Assembly: GCA_022828085.1 (NCBI GenBank) | Contig: JAJEIY010000007.1 | Coordinates: 1 to 64,000, forward strand | Source: Acidobacteriota bacterium | GTDB taxonomy: Bacteria; Acidobacteriota; Vicinamibacteria; Marinacidobacterales; Marinacidobacteraceae | DNA length: 64,000 bases | Direction: 5' to 3' | In this document: piece after piece, positions 26,792 through 35,385 of the stretch | How positions within the stretch are numbered: position 1 is the stretch's first letter | Layout of the letters: every line of letters starts with the position of its first letter | The notes under the pieces: model-generated | Seen by the model: only the letters and a program-made list of their open reading frames with translations | Told to the model about the DNA's origin: nothing | Databases searched by the model: none | Position numbers and translations under genes: made by a program

Positions 26792-28060
26792 TCAGGCGAA
26801 CCGGTCGGCTGCCGGGGCGAACGCCTCGATCTCCTCGCCCCACTGAAAGGCGCCGGCGACCGACTCCTGTAGCGACAGCTCCACGACTTCTCCGGGATCC
26901 GGGAACAGCCGCCCCTCAAGCTCCGCGATCCGCTCGGGCTCCGACCGGGTGCGGGGAGACCCCGCGATCAGGGCGCAGCAGTCCTTCGCCGGCACGGCGG
27001 AAGTTTCCCAGGTGCCGATCCTCTGCGCCCGGTCCATGATGGCCACCTTGTCGAGCCCGACCAGCGGCCGCAGGACGGGCAGGGAAAGCGCGGCGTCCAC
27101 GCTGATCAGGTTCTCGAGCGTCTGGGACGCGACCTGGGAAAGGCTGTCGCCGGTGGCCAGGGCGACCGCTCCGAACTTCCGCGCCACGACCTCGCCGCAG
27201 CGGAAGGCGAACCGCCGAAACAGCACCGCCTCGTGGCCGGTTCGGCTGCCGGTGAGCCGCAGATCGAAGTGGGTATAGGGCACGAGCACCAGCCGCGATC
27301 GGCCGGTGTAGCGGGAGAGGATGCGAACCAGCTCCGCCGCCTTGCAGGCGGTGGACGAAGACGGATCGGGGCGGGAAGGCGTCAGGTGGACGAAGTCCAG
27401 CGACGCTCCCCTTCCCGCCATCATCCAGGCCGCCACCGGCGAATCGAACCCGCCGGAGAGCATCCCCACGAGCCGGCCCGCGACCCCCACGGGCAGCCCG
27501 CCGGGGCCCTTCACCCGGCGCGTCCAGAGATAGATGGCCTCCTCATGAGGTTCGATGAAGATGGTGAATGCCGGATTCGAGAGGTCAACCCGGTCCCAGG
27601 CGGTGCGCTCCAGAATGGCGCGCCCCACCGACTCGGCGACGGCCTGAGAGCGGATGGGGAAGTTCCGGTCGCGGCGCCGCACCCGCAGGGCAAAACCCGT
27701 CTCCGGTTCCGGCCGCGCCCCGGCCGCCAGTCCGCAGGCGAGCGACGTCGTCTCGTTCAGCAATCGCTCGGGCGAGAGAGCTTCGCCGCGCGGGCGGGGA
27801 ATCACGAAGCACGGAAGCGCGAGCTCGACGCCGAAAACGGTGGCGATCGCCGCGAGCGCCCGGTCGAGCGCCGCGGTCTCCTCCTGCGGGACCTCGATCC
27901 ACACCCGGTCGCCGGCCGAACTCGCCCGCCAGCGCAGCCCGATGCCGCGAAGCCGTTGTCCCAGGTTACGCTTGAGCGCTTCCCGGAAGGAGGGCCGGTT
28001 TCTGCCCTTGATGCGGATCTCCGGCGACCTGATGAGGATGCGCCGCGGGGCGTCCGGCAT
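26792..28060 (-). CDS. thiI: tRNA 4-thiouridine synthetase ThiI (no rhodanese domain)
   Basis: ThiI activates U8 of tRNA by adenylation and transfers sulfur to it. An N-terminal ferredoxin-like and THUMP region (residues 1-180) is followed by the PP-loop SGGFDSP (202-207) and the adenylation domain with ATGDSLSQVASQTLEN. It ends near residue 422 and lacks the C-terminal rhodanese domain of the E. coli enzyme, so sulfur must come by another route or the protein serves only part of the pathway. I chose ATG 28060, because longer in-frame starts run into the repeat element upstream. It lies near two tRNA genes. Confidence 0.93.
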   Translation of the reverse strand: MPDAPRRILIRSPEIRIKGRNRPSFREALKRNLGQRLRGIGLRWRASSAGDRVWIEVPQEETAALDRALAAIATVFGVELALPCFVIPRPRGEALSPERLLNETTSLACGLAAGARPEPETGFALRVRRRDRNFPIRSQAVAESVGRAILERTAWDRVDLSNPAFTIFIEPHEEAIYLWTRRVKGPGGLPVGVAGRLVGMLSGGFDSPVAAWMMAGRGASLDFVHLTPSRPDPSSSTACKAAELVRILSRYTGRSRLVLVPYTHFDLRLTGSRTGHEAVLFRRFAFRCGEVVARKFGAVALATGDSLSQVASQTLENLISVDAALSLPVLRPLVGLDKVAIMDRAQRIGTWETSAVPAKDCCALIAGSPRTRSEPERIAELEGRLFPDPGEVVELSLQESVAGAFQWGEEIEAFAPAADRFA

Positions 28061-28129
28061 CGGATGCACCGCCGCGCCCGTGAGTCCCTCCGCGTTGGCT
28101 GGCGGGTTGGGAAGACTTTCCTGCACGTC

Positions 28130-28312
28130 AACAGCCTGTGATGGAACTGGCGTGAGCACCGAGACGCCCGCTGGGCCTCGCTGACAAGGCGCGCGAGGAA
28201 GGAATACCGAGTGTATTCCGACCGAAGCGCAACGACGAGCGAGCCGAAGGCGAGCGGTTCAGCGGGGATTCAGCGGGTGTCGAATGCCGCGCGAGTTTCA
28301 GCACAGGCTGTT
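28130..28312. repeat. TIR-bounded MITE-like repeat, copy 2 (183 bp)
   Basis: The left end AACAGCCTGTGATGGAACT pairs with its complement at 28294-28312 at 17 of 19 positions. The core hairpin GGAATAC-CGAGT-GTATTCC lies at 28201-28219. It is the same family as 14377-14652 and 60575-60757, and the same length as the latter. It occupies most of the 334-bp gap between thiI and tRNA-Lys. Nothing else is seen in that gap. Confidence 0.85.
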
Positions 28313-28394
28313 CACGGTGGGAGTGACGCCCTCCCGGCGGCGATGGTACGCGGACGCGGCGGGCGGTCCCGCTCGGGACGATTCTGGCATCGGG

Positions 28395-28471
<77 letters not shown>

Positions 28472-28489
28472 AACCCGATGCGACCACGC

Positions 28490-28567
28490 TGGTACGCCTG
28501 AGAGGATTCGAACCTCTGACTTCTTGCTCCGGAGGCAAGCGCTCTAATCCACTGAGCTACAGGCGCT
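28490..28567 (-). tRNA. tRNA-Arg (CCG anticodon)
   Basis: On the minus strand it has acceptor GCGCCTG/CAGGCGT, D arm TAGCTCAGTGGATTAGAGC, anticodon stem CTTGC/GCAAG with loop CTCCGGA, and T arm GGTTCGAATCC. The 3-prime end is A plus encoded CCA. It lies 18 bp upstream of tRNA-Lys in the same direction. Confidence 0.95.
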
Positions 28568-28602
28568 CCCAGGGAACGCGGAAGGTTACATTAGGCGGAG
28601 TT

Positions 28603-29562
28603 CTATGGCCTTTCGGCCAGCCGCCGCAGGAGTTCTTCCTTCAGGCCGGGATCGGGGGTATGGCACCAGGTCACGGGCCACCCCGCTGCCGAGTCGGTTC
28701 GGACGAGCCACGGTTTGGTTTCCCCGGTGTCCGAATAGCCGTCGGCCGGCCCCTCCCGGACGACCACCGAGGTCCGGTCGCAGTGGAGCAGTTCCGGGGC
28801 GACCAGGAAGGACACCGCAAATGAATCGAACGGGTAGGTCGCCCGCCGCCCGTAGTGCTCGCCGAACCAGTCGAGATAATCCTCGATCGGACGGCGGAAG
28901 AACGCCCCGAACGGGGTGTCCCACAGCGAAGCCCATTCCTCGGCCTCGATCGGCAGCTTCGCGGCGAGTTCGAACGGGGCCAGAACGACCGGGGCGCCGC
29001 TCCCCACGACGACCTCCGCCGCCGCCGGATCCAGTTCGAAGTTGAAATCGAGAAGGTTGGGGCCGCCGCCGGGGAACGTGAGGGCCTCTCCGGCGCGGCG
29101 GCCGATCACCAGGACCACTGTCTCGATGCGATCCGCGAGGTCGGGCCGCTCGCGGAGCGCCGCGGCCACGTTGGTCGCCGGCCCGAGCGCCAGCACGGTC
29201 AGCGGTTCGCGTTCGAGCGCCGCAACGAGAGCCCGGGACGCCGGGGTCGGATCCGGAGCAGCCGTGGCGCTTCCCTTGTGGACCCCGACGTTCTCCGGGG
29301 CGAAACGGCCCACGATGTCCCGGGCAATGGCATGGCCGCGGTCCACCGGGGCATTCCCGAACACCACGCTGACCCCCGCGACCCGCAACTCGGGCGAATG
29401 GAACGCCTGGACCATCGCGACCCCGTCGTCCGGCTCATGACCTCCGGGCATCACCGCGGGGTCCACGTCGAGCCAGACGGCGCGGGGCGGCGGATCGGCA
29501 GCCCCGGCGCAGGCGCCGGCAAGCAGCGCCACCGCCGCGAGCGAAGCGCGCGCGGCTGTCAA
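28603..29562 (-). CDS. Inosine-uridine preferring nucleoside hydrolase, predicted lipoprotein
   Basis: This enzyme hydrolyses ribonucleosides to base and ribose. The N-terminal Asp cluster is LDVDPAVMPGGHEPDDG, an insertion variant of the usual DxDPGxDD calcium site. LLDFNFELDPAAAEVV and the late DSFAV segment complete the family pattern. The first 20 residues are hydrophobic and end in LLAGAC, a good lipobox, so it is probably exported, unlike the cytoplasmic family members. It starts at TTG 29562, overlapping the acyl-CoA dehydrogenase stop as TTGA. Length is 319 residues. Confidence 0.87.
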   Translation of the reverse strand: MTAARASLAAVALLAGACAGAADPPPRAVWLDVDPAVMPGGHEPDDGVAMVQAFHSPELRVAGVSVVFGNAPVDRGHAIARDIVGRFAPENVGVHKGSATAAPDPTPASRALVAALEREPLTVLALGPATNVAAALRERPDLADRIETVVLVIGRRAGEALTFPGGGPNLLDFNFELDPAAAEVVVGSGAPVVLAPFELAAKLPIEAEEWASLWDTPFGAFFRRPIEDYLDWFGEHYGRRATYPFDSFAVSFLVAPELLHCDRTSVVVREGPADGYSDTGETKPWLVRTDSAAGWPVTWCHTPDPGLKEELLRRLAERP

Positions 29563-31475
29563 ACCCCGACAGGCGTTCCGACGCGGGGTTCTTCCACCGA
29601 AGTGTCCACCGTCGGCGGCGGATCGTACGGGTTCGGCACGCGGCCCTCCAGAAGGGTGGGGAACTCGCCCTTCAGAAAACCCTGGGCGAGCGCGTAGGTC
29701 TGCTCGTCCCGATTCCGCCGCAGGCCCCGCCGCAACTCGCTGATTCGCGTCCGCGAGCCCGCGCAGAAGTCCTCGACGAGGGGGAGCACATCCTCTTGCC
29801 GCGCGCCTCGAGCGATGAGCGCCTCGGCGCGCACCACCGTCGCCACCTGCGCGTAGAGCTCCGCGCCGAAGTCCACGAAACGCCCGAGGTGCACCTGCCG
29901 CTTCTCGAGCCCGGGGCCGTGGCGGAGCATCGCGTGGAAGAGGCTGCGCGCCAGCCGGCGGCTGCTCCTGGCCACGAAACGGAGATGGCGCCGCGCCCAG
30001 GCCTCGCCGCCTGCAGGCGCGCCGGCCGGCAACCACTGGCGCAGGTACCAGGGCACGTAGAAGAACGCGGCCCGAACGGCGGTTCCCAGGCGCGTCGAGA
30101 GCGGTAGCGAGGGGTTCATCACCGCGCCCGCCCGGCTCAGATGGGGATCCATGACCTCGCGCGCGATGAAGAGGCGCAGGATCTCGCTCGAGCCCTCGAA
30201 GATCGTGTTGATCCGGTTGTCTCGCAGGGTTCTTTCAGCCGGGAACGGCCGCTCCCCGCGGGCGGCGAGCGAATCCGCGGTCTCGTAGCCCCGTCCGCCC
30301 AGCACCTGGACGGTTTCGTCGGCGATGCGCCACGCCGCCTCGCTGGCGTACATCTTGGAAATGGCGGCCTCGATGCGGATGTCCGCTCCTCCGATGTCCA
30401 CGAGCAGCGAGGTGAGGTCGGACATCGCGTCCATCGCAAACGTCGTCGACGCCATCCGTCCGATCTTGTCGGCGATCGCGGCGTGCTCCCCGATCGGCGC
30501 CCCCCACTGCACCCGCTCCCGCGCCCACGTCCGGGAGATGTAGAGCGAGCGCTTGGCCGTCCCGATGCAGATCCCCGGGAGGGTGAGCCGGCCCGTGTTC
30601 AGCGTCGTCAGGGCGACCCGGAGCCCCTTCCCGACCGGGCCCAGGACGTTCTCGCGGGGAATCCGGACGTCCGTGAAGCGCATCACCCCGTTGTAGAGCG
30701 CTTTCAGCCCCATGAAGCGGCAGCGGCGCACGACTTCGACACCCGGCCAGCGCGTGTCCACGATGAAGGTGGTGATGCCGGCTCGCCCTTCCGGCGACTC
30801 CGCGGGAGTGCGCGCCATCACCACCAGCCAGCGTGCCCGGGTGCCGTTCGTGCACCAGAGTTTTTCGCCGTTCAGCACGAAGGACCGCCCGTCCGGAGTC
30901 GGCTCGGCGTGCGCCTGCATGCGCGCGGCATCGGAGCCCACCGTGGTTTCGGTGAGCGCGAACGCCGAAATGTCACCCGCCGCGACCTGGGGCAGGAACT
31001 CCACCTTCTGTTCCTCGGTTCCGAACAACAGGATGGGCTGGGCGATCCCGATCGACTGGTGGGCGGAGATGAGGGAGGCGAGGCTCCCGCAGTGGCTGCC
31101 GAGCAGGATGGCGGACCGGGTGTAGGTCCGCTGCGACAGCCCGAGCCCTCCGTAGCGCCTCGGGATCTTGATCCCGAAGGCGCCCATGGCTGCCAGGTCG
31201 CGGAACACCCGGTCGGGAATCTCGCCGGTGCGGTCGATCTCGTCGGCGTCCACCTCCTCGAGGAGATACGACTCCAGCCGCTCGAGGAAGGCCTCTCCCG
31301 CCGGCTCGACCCCGCTGTCGGGGTAGGGGCGGACGATTCCGGTGGACAACCGCCCGAGAAAGAGCCCTCCGGCGAAGGTCGGGTAACGCCATCCGGTCTC
31401 GCGCGCCGCCTCCGCGAGTTCGAATGCGGCGCGCTTGCCGGCCGACATCCGGGAGGTATCGATGGCGGTGGTCAT
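29559..31475 (-). CDS. Acyl-CoA dehydrogenase (VLCAD-like, long form)
   Basis: This 638-residue FAD enzyme oxidises acyl-CoA to 2-enoyl-CoA. The core family spans residues 70-470: FALTETTVGSDAARMQ binds the flavin and substrate, LNGEKLWCTNG is the middle-domain strand, and IFEGSSEILRL carries the catalytic Glu. A helical C-terminal extension of about 170 residues resembles that of very-long-chain and related dehydrogenases, which bind membranes. A nucleoside hydrolase gene overlaps its 3-prime end. It is transcribed away from the hypothetical gene at 31651. Confidence 0.92.
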   Translation of the reverse strand: MTTAIDTSRMSAGKRAAFELAEAARETGWRYPTFAGGLFLGRLSTGIVRPYPDSGVEPAGEAFLERLESYLLEEVDADEIDRTGEIPDRVFRDLAAMGAFGIKIPRRYGGLGLSQRTYTRSAILLGSHCGSLASLISAHQSIGIAQPILLFGTEEQKVEFLPQVAAGDISAFALTETTVGSDAARMQAHAEPTPDGRSFVLNGEKLWCTNGTRARWLVVMARTPAESPEGRAGITTFIVDTRWPGVEVVRRCRFMGLKALYNGVMRFTDVRIPRENVLGPVGKGLRVALTTLNTGRLTLPGICIGTAKRSLYISRTWARERVQWGAPIGEHAAIADKIGRMASTTFAMDAMSDLTSLLVDIGGADIRIEAAISKMYASEAAWRIADETVQVLGGRGYETADSLAARGERPFPAERTLRDNRINTIFEGSSEILRLFIAREVMDPHLSRAGAVMNPSLPLSTRLGTAVRAAFFYVPWYLRQWLPAGAPAGGEAWARRHLRFVARSSRRLARSLFHAMLRHGPGLEKRQVHLGRFVDFGAELYAQVATVVRAEALIARGARQEDVLPLVEDFCAGSRTRISELRRGLRRNRDEQTYALAQGFLKGEFPTLLEGRVPNPYDPPPTVDTSVEEPRVGTPVGV

Positions 31476-31593
31476 GGCGGGCTCCCGATTCTACGCGCCT
31501 CACAGTCGCGCCGGGCGCCTCGCCCCGCTATCCTCCAAGGTACGGACGTCGGCTGGCGGACCGCCCCCGGTGGAGGGGTGGTTTCCCCGATCT

Positions 31594-31639
31594 GCCGTTC
31601 CGGATTTTCCGGAACGGCGATCCGCCGGACAACCGGCGG
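31594..31639 (+). promoter_or_regulatory. Two tandem perfect hairpins just before a ribosome-binding site
   Basis: The first hairpin has a 10-bp stem (GCCGTTCCGG, loop ATTTT, CCGGAACGGC; 31594-31618). Three bases later comes a 7-bp stem (CCGCCGG, loop ACAA, CCGGCGG; 31622-31639). The site AAGGAGA follows at once and the ATG is at 31651. The placement suggests a leader structure controlling translation or mRNA stability, but it could also be a terminator-like remnant or a protein-binding palindrome. Confidence 0.5.
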
Positions 31640-31650
31640 AAGGAGATCCG

Positions 31651-32085
31651 ATGACCAGCCTGCTAGCGATGTTCCTCGCGCTGCCGAGCGCCGTGGAGTG
31701 GAAGACATTCGAGTACATGGGAACGCACGGAGCCGAGTACGTGGTCCGGGACCACACCGGGATCCTGATCCAGTGCGATGAGGAGCAGGATCAGATTCTC
31801 GTGACGGTGCACGTTCCGCACGAGGAGTCCAGCCCGTCCGGGCGGCAGCAGCGGACGCTGTACGTGCAGCTCGACGGCGGAGATACCCAGAGCGTCGAAA
31901 GGACGGAGGACCGGCCCTTTCCCGGGGTCTTCCAGTTCGAGCCGGAGGAATGGCTCGTGGACTTCCTGCTTGCCGGCGGCAGCCTGGCGCTTCGATTCGA
32001 GGACGAGACCATAGAGGCGCCAGTGGACGCGGCCATCATGAAGATGACCCTCGACCACTGCACCGGCGGAACGCACGCTCACTGA
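31651..32085 (+). CDS. Conserved-looking hypothetical protein, 144 residues
   Basis: I do not recognise this gene. It starts at ATG 31651 behind a strong AAGGAGA site. The protein is acidic, probably mostly beta strand (EWKTFEYMGTHGAEYVVRDHTGILIQ, then ILVTVHVPHEE, LYVQLDGGD, SLALRFEDETIEAPVD), and ends in a His-rich tail (GGTHAH). There are two cysteines. It has no convincing signal peptide, although the first 12 residues are hydrophobic. It diverges from the acyl-CoA dehydrogenase, and its leader contains two hairpins. Confidence 0.7.
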   Translation: MTSLLAMFLALPSAVEWKTFEYMGTHGAEYVVRDHTGILIQCDEEQDQILVTVHVPHEESSPSGRQQRTLYVQLDGGDTQSVERTEDRPFPGVFQFEPEEWLVDFLLAGGSLALRFEDETIEAPVDAAIMKMTLDHCTGGTHAH

Positions 32086-32144
32086 TCCGAACCCGCGCGA
32101 CGTGGGCGGCCGGCGTCCGCCCGCCGACCGCGGGCGCCGGATGT

Positions 32145-32315
32145 TCAGGAACCGATCAGTTCCGCGAACCGGGTTCCGAGAAAGACGGGCCACACGAAGA
32201 GGCCCAGAAACCCTCGCCAGAAGCCCAGGTCCAGAAAGCCGATCGTGAACAGCCACCCGACCATCCAGAGGCCGAAACCCAGTCCACCCTGATCGATCTT
32301 GATCCGCTGGGTCAT
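32145..32315 (-). CDS. Small membrane protein, 56 residues
   Basis: A GGAGGAG site ten bases before ATG 32315 picks this start over a GTG six codons earlier. After a short polar head (MTQRIKIDQGG) come two hydrophobic, aromatic-rich segments (LGFGLWMVGWLFTIGFLDL and WRGFLGLFVWPVFLG). It is probably a two-helix inner-membrane protein. I do not recognise it. It lies downstream of the SDR gene but is separated by its own ribosome site. Confidence 0.65.
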   Translation of the reverse strand: MTQRIKIDQGGLGFGLWMVGWLFTIGFLDLGFWRGFLGLFVWPVFLGTRFAELIGS

Positions 32316-32374
32316 TCGAGTTCGCTCCTCCACGACCGGATCATGCTATCCCCATCGGATACCGGAGTATTCGG

Positions 32375-33202
32375 TCAGGGCGCCTTCGGACGGCCGGAGA
32401 AGGTGTCCATGGCGATGTGGATACCGAAGAACGACGCAATCGGATCGAGCCAGCGGACGGGAAGCAGGCGCAGCAGTTTCAGGGAGTGGACGAACCAGGG
32501 CAGAACGACCACAGGACGATTCCTCTCGACCGCGCGGATGACGGCCTCGGCGACCTTCTCCGGTTCCAGGATCGGCAGCAGGAAGGGGAAGCGGGTCCGA
32601 ACGCCGGCGAACATGCCGGTGCCCACGAAGAACGGGCAGATCAGGCTGGTCCCGACACCGGGCGCCGTCCGGCGCAACTCCGCCCGCAGCGACTCATGGA
32701 AGCCGACCGCACCGAACTTGGAAGCGCAGTAGTCGGAAAGCCGGGAAACCCCGATCAGGCCGCCCGCCGACGCCATCGTGACCACGTGCCCCGCCCCGGC
32801 TTCGATCATGGCCGGCAGTACCGCCTGCGTCGTCCAGAACAGCGCGGCGGTGTTGACCCGCAGGGTGCGCCGCACTTCCTCCGGCGACAGTTCCGTCAGC
32901 GGTTTCCCGGAGACCACTCCGGCGTTGTTGATCAGCACGTCCACCTTGCCGAAAGAAGCCGCGAGGCGCTCCGCCGCTCTCGCGACCGCGTCCGGATCCC
33001 CGACATCCACTGCCTCCGAAACAACAAGCGGATTCCCGTGGGGGCGGGCGGCCCTGATCCGCGCGGCCGCGTCGGCCAGCGCCCCGGAGTTCACGTCCCA
33101 GATGGCGACGTGGGCGCACCGGGCCGCGGCTCCCTGAGCGATCAGCAGCCCCATCCCCTGCGCTCCACCCGTGACCAGCACCCGGCGGCCGTCGAGCTTC
33201 AC
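32375..33202 (-). CDS. Short-chain dehydrogenase/reductase
   Basis: This is a classical SDR of 275 residues. The N-terminal NAD(P) loop is TGGAQGMG, NNAG is at about 90, and the catalytic Ser-Tyr-Lys set lies in MASAGGLIGVSRLSDYCASKF. After Tyr-Lys the PFFVGTGMF segment closes the pocket. The hydrophobic, basic C-terminal part (WFVHSLKLLRLLPVRWLDPIASFFG) could bind membranes, as in retinol-dehydrogenase-like SDRs. It starts at GTG 33202, overlapping the symporter stop as GTGA, so it belongs to the same transcript. The substrate is unknown. Confidence 0.9.
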   Translation of the reverse strand: MKLDGRRVLVTGGAQGMGLLIAQGAAARCAHVAIWDVNSGALADAAARIRAARPHGNPLVVSEAVDVGDPDAVARAAERLAASFGKVDVLINNAGVVSGKPLTELSPEEVRRTLRVNTAALFWTTQAVLPAMIEAGAGHVVTMASAGGLIGVSRLSDYCASKFGAVGFHESLRAELRRTAPGVGTSLICPFFVGTGMFAGVRTRFPFLLPILEPEKVAEAVIRAVERNRPVVVLPWFVHSLKLLRLLPVRWLDPIASFFGIHIAMDTFSGRPKAP

Positions 33203-34647
33203 CGGGAGTCCCCCGCCGGACGCGCGAAATAGGGGGCGAGCGCCGATTCCGGGGGAGGAGCGGTGAACCGGCTGACCGCCACTCCCAGCACGAGTGAAAC
33301 CACGACGCCCGGCGCCGCCGGGTGGACCAGCTCGGGTCCCCAGCCGGGCCAGGGCAACACCCCGCTCTGCCAGACGAAGACCCCCGTGACGCCTCCCACC
33401 ATCGCGGCGAGCGCGCCCTCCCGGGTGAGTCCCCGCCAGAGGACGCCGAGAACGACCGGCACGAAGAACGCGCTCGCCATGATCGCGGTGAAGAGCAGCA
33501 CGATGAACTGCACGAGCTCTCCCTCGCCGACGCCGCTGAGGATCAGCACCAGCGGCGCGATGCCGACGATCAGGATCCCGAAGCGCGCCGCCAGCATCCT
33601 CGCCCGCGGGCTGGCCCCGGGCCTGAAAACGCCCAGGAGATCGTGGGAAAGCGCCGATCCGGCAACCAGCAGGAGCGAATCCACGGTGGACATGATCGCC
33701 GAAACCACGGCGGCCAGCAGCACGGTTCCCAGGATGGGCGGCAGCGCATAGGACGCGATGAGCGGCATGGCCAGGTCGCCGTTCGGGAGGATGGGGAACA
33801 GCCCCATGGCCCCGAGCGCGATCAGGAAGACCAGCAGGTTCACCCCGGTCGCCACGATCATGGCGAGGAACAGACCGCGCCGGATCTCTTGCTGGCCGCG
33901 CATCGCATAGAGACGGACGAGTTTCTCGGGGGTGGCGATCCCTCCCAGGAGAAAGGAGATCCCCATCGTGAAGAGCAGCACGCCGGGGAGGGCGCCGAAC
34001 TCGAAGGCCTCGGGCCGCAGGGTCTCCACGGCGGCGAACAGCGGGCCGGGCCCGCCGAGCAGACGGAAGACCATGGGGACGGCCACCAGGGCGCCGATCA
34101 CCATGACGACCAGCTGCACGAGGTCGGTGTAGACCACCGCGACCATGCCGCCGATCGCGGTGTAGGCGAGCAGGATGACGGTGAAGAACACCATTCCCCA
34201 GACCGCCGGAATCCCGAACACGGTCTCGGCGATCAATCCGCCGGCGATCACCTGCGCCTGCACGTACACGGTGGCCGCGATCAGGATCACCACCGCGGCG
34301 AGCGCCCGGGCCCGCCGGCTGTAGTAGCGCCGCTCGATGAACGCCGGCAGGGTCAGTTCCCGGGTGCGGGCGAAGCGCGGGCCCAGGACGCCGGCCATGA
34401 ACCAGTAGCTGAACGGGATGAACAGCACGAGCCAGGTGAACTCCCAACCCACCGTGTGAATCACCCCCACGGTGCCGATGTAGGTGCCCGCGCTCGCGTG
34501 GGTGGCGGCGAGCGTGGCGCCGCCGAGCAGCCAGCCGAGCTTGCCCCCGGCGATCCAGTAGTCGCCCTCGGTGCGGGTACGCCGGAGCGCCACCACCCCG
34601 ATGGCGAAGATCGCCGCGAGGTAGGCGCCGAAGACGATCGCCGTCAA
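33199..34647 (-). CDS. Sodium:solute symporter (SSS family)
   Basis: This 482-residue transporter has about 13 transmembrane helices. Family features are GDYWIAGGKLGWLLGGATLAATHASAGTYIG (first helices and the unwound sodium site), TAIGGMVAVVYTDLVQ, and VVSAIMSTVDSLLLVAGSALSHDLL, the hallmark of the SSS family. It resembles the pantothenate/proline branch. It begins at TTG 34647, overlapping the stop of a 41-residue membrane protein, and ends overlapping the SDR. Neighbours suggest it imports a product of the M19 dipeptidase, such as an amino acid; this is inferred. Confidence 0.92.
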   Translation of the reverse strand: MTAIVFGAYLAAIFAIGVVALRRTRTEGDYWIAGGKLGWLLGGATLAATHASAGTYIGTVGVIHTVGWEFTWLVLFIPFSYWFMAGVLGPRFARTRELTLPAFIERRYYSRRARALAAVVILIAATVYVQAQVIAGGLIAETVFGIPAVWGMVFFTVILLAYTAIGGMVAVVYTDLVQLVVMVIGALVAVPMVFRLLGGPGPLFAAVETLRPEAFEFGALPGVLLFTMGISFLLGGIATPEKLVRLYAMRGQQEIRRGLFLAMIVATGVNLLVFLIALGAMGLFPILPNGDLAMPLIASYALPPILGTVLLAAVVSAIMSTVDSLLLVAGSALSHDLLGVFRPGASPRARMLAARFGILIVGIAPLVLILSGVGEGELVQFIVLLFTAIMASAFFVPVVLGVLWRGLTREGALAAMVGGVTGVFVWQSGVLPWPGWGPELVHPAAPGVVVSLVLGVAVSRFTAPPPESALAPYFARPAGDSR

Positions 34648-34769
34648 GGCGGGCCGTCCTCGGCGTGGTCAGCCGACTCCCGCCGCTCGAGCCTCCGCAT
34701 CCAGAACCAGTAGGCGAGCAGGATGGCGCCGAAGACCGCAAACAGTCCCCAGAAGGAGAAACGGGTCAT
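34644..34769 (-). CDS. 41-residue single-helix membrane protein linked to the symporter
   Basis: This frame is easily missed because of its size. It reads MTRFSFWGLFAVFGAILLAYWFWMRR and then a charged tail. One transmembrane helix with an inside-positive end is visible. It overlaps both neighbours by four bases (ATGA upstream, TTGA downstream), so its translation is coupled to that of the symporter. Small proteins are known beside some SSS transporters (for example YhdT beside PanF), and a similar accessory role is plausible here. Confidence 0.75.
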   Translation of the reverse strand: MTRFSFWGLFAVFGAILLAYWFWMRRLERRESADHAEDGPP

Positions 34770-35380
34770 GGGGGGCTCGTGCCGGCGGGACGCGACGGGG
34801 CGAGGAGCCGGCGCGCCCCGAAGACGCCGAGTCCGATCAGCAGCAGGGCCAGGGCGCCGTCCACGATGTTGGCCAGGCCGATCGCGAACCCCTCCCCGGG
34901 GACGAGCCGGAACCGGAGGAGCGAAGGAGTCGCCGGAAGATGCGCTTCGAGAGTCCCACCCCCGGCGGCGCCCGCGGTGAGCGCCGGGAACGCGTCCGCG
35001 AGCCGGTAGCCGGGAGGCGGGGTGATGACTGCCTTGAACGCCGGCTGGGCTCCCGGTTCGGGGGCCTCGTCGGGGAGCGGGACCGGGACGTGAACCCAGC
35101 CGGCTTCGTCAACCTGCACGCGGTCGCGGAACAGGAGCGCACCCGCCGGGTCGCGTTCGAATCCCGCCGGCGCCCGCCGCCAGTCCGTCTCCGGGGACGG
35201 CGCGAGGACGTGAAACGCGGGGGAACCGGCGAACGGATGGTTCGGGGGGATCCTCGTGCGGACCGCTGCCCGGGCGGGACCCTCGAAGGCCACCGTCATC
35301 TCCACCGCCGCCGGTTGAGCTGCGGCGGCGCCCGCCGGAAGGGAAAGGACCAGCCCCAGACAGCGGAGAGCCGGGCGCAC
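34766..35380 (-). CDS. Exported protein with C-terminal membrane anchor, function unknown
   Basis: This 204-residue protein starts at GTG 35380, only five bases after the dipeptidase stop. A signal peptide (LRCLGLVLSLPAGAAAAQ) is followed by a beta-rich extracytoplasmic part: VEMTVAFEGPARAAVRTRIPPNHPF opens it and WVHVPVPLPDEAP lies mid-way. Near the C-terminus a helix (IVDGALALLLIGLGVFGARRLL) anchors it, with a short basic tail inside. I do not recognise the family. Its place between a dipeptidase and a symporter suggests a role in peptide or amino-acid uptake. Confidence 0.75.
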   Translation of the reverse strand: MRPALRCLGLVLSLPAGAAAAQPAAVEMTVAFEGPARAAVRTRIPPNHPFAGSPAFHVLAPSPETDWRRAPAGFERDPAGALLFRDRVQVDEAGWVHVPVPLPDEAPEPGAQPAFKAVITPPPGYRLADAFPALTAGAAGGGTLEAHLPATPSLLRFRLVPGEGFAIGLANIVDGALALLLIGLGVFGARRLLAPSRPAGTSPP

Positions 35381-35385
35381 TTGAT

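Noticed and set aside
28060..28159. N-terminal extension of ThiI to a GTG at 28159
   Set aside because: The extra codons run into the repeat element and lack ThiI homology; the family sequence begins just after ATG 28060.
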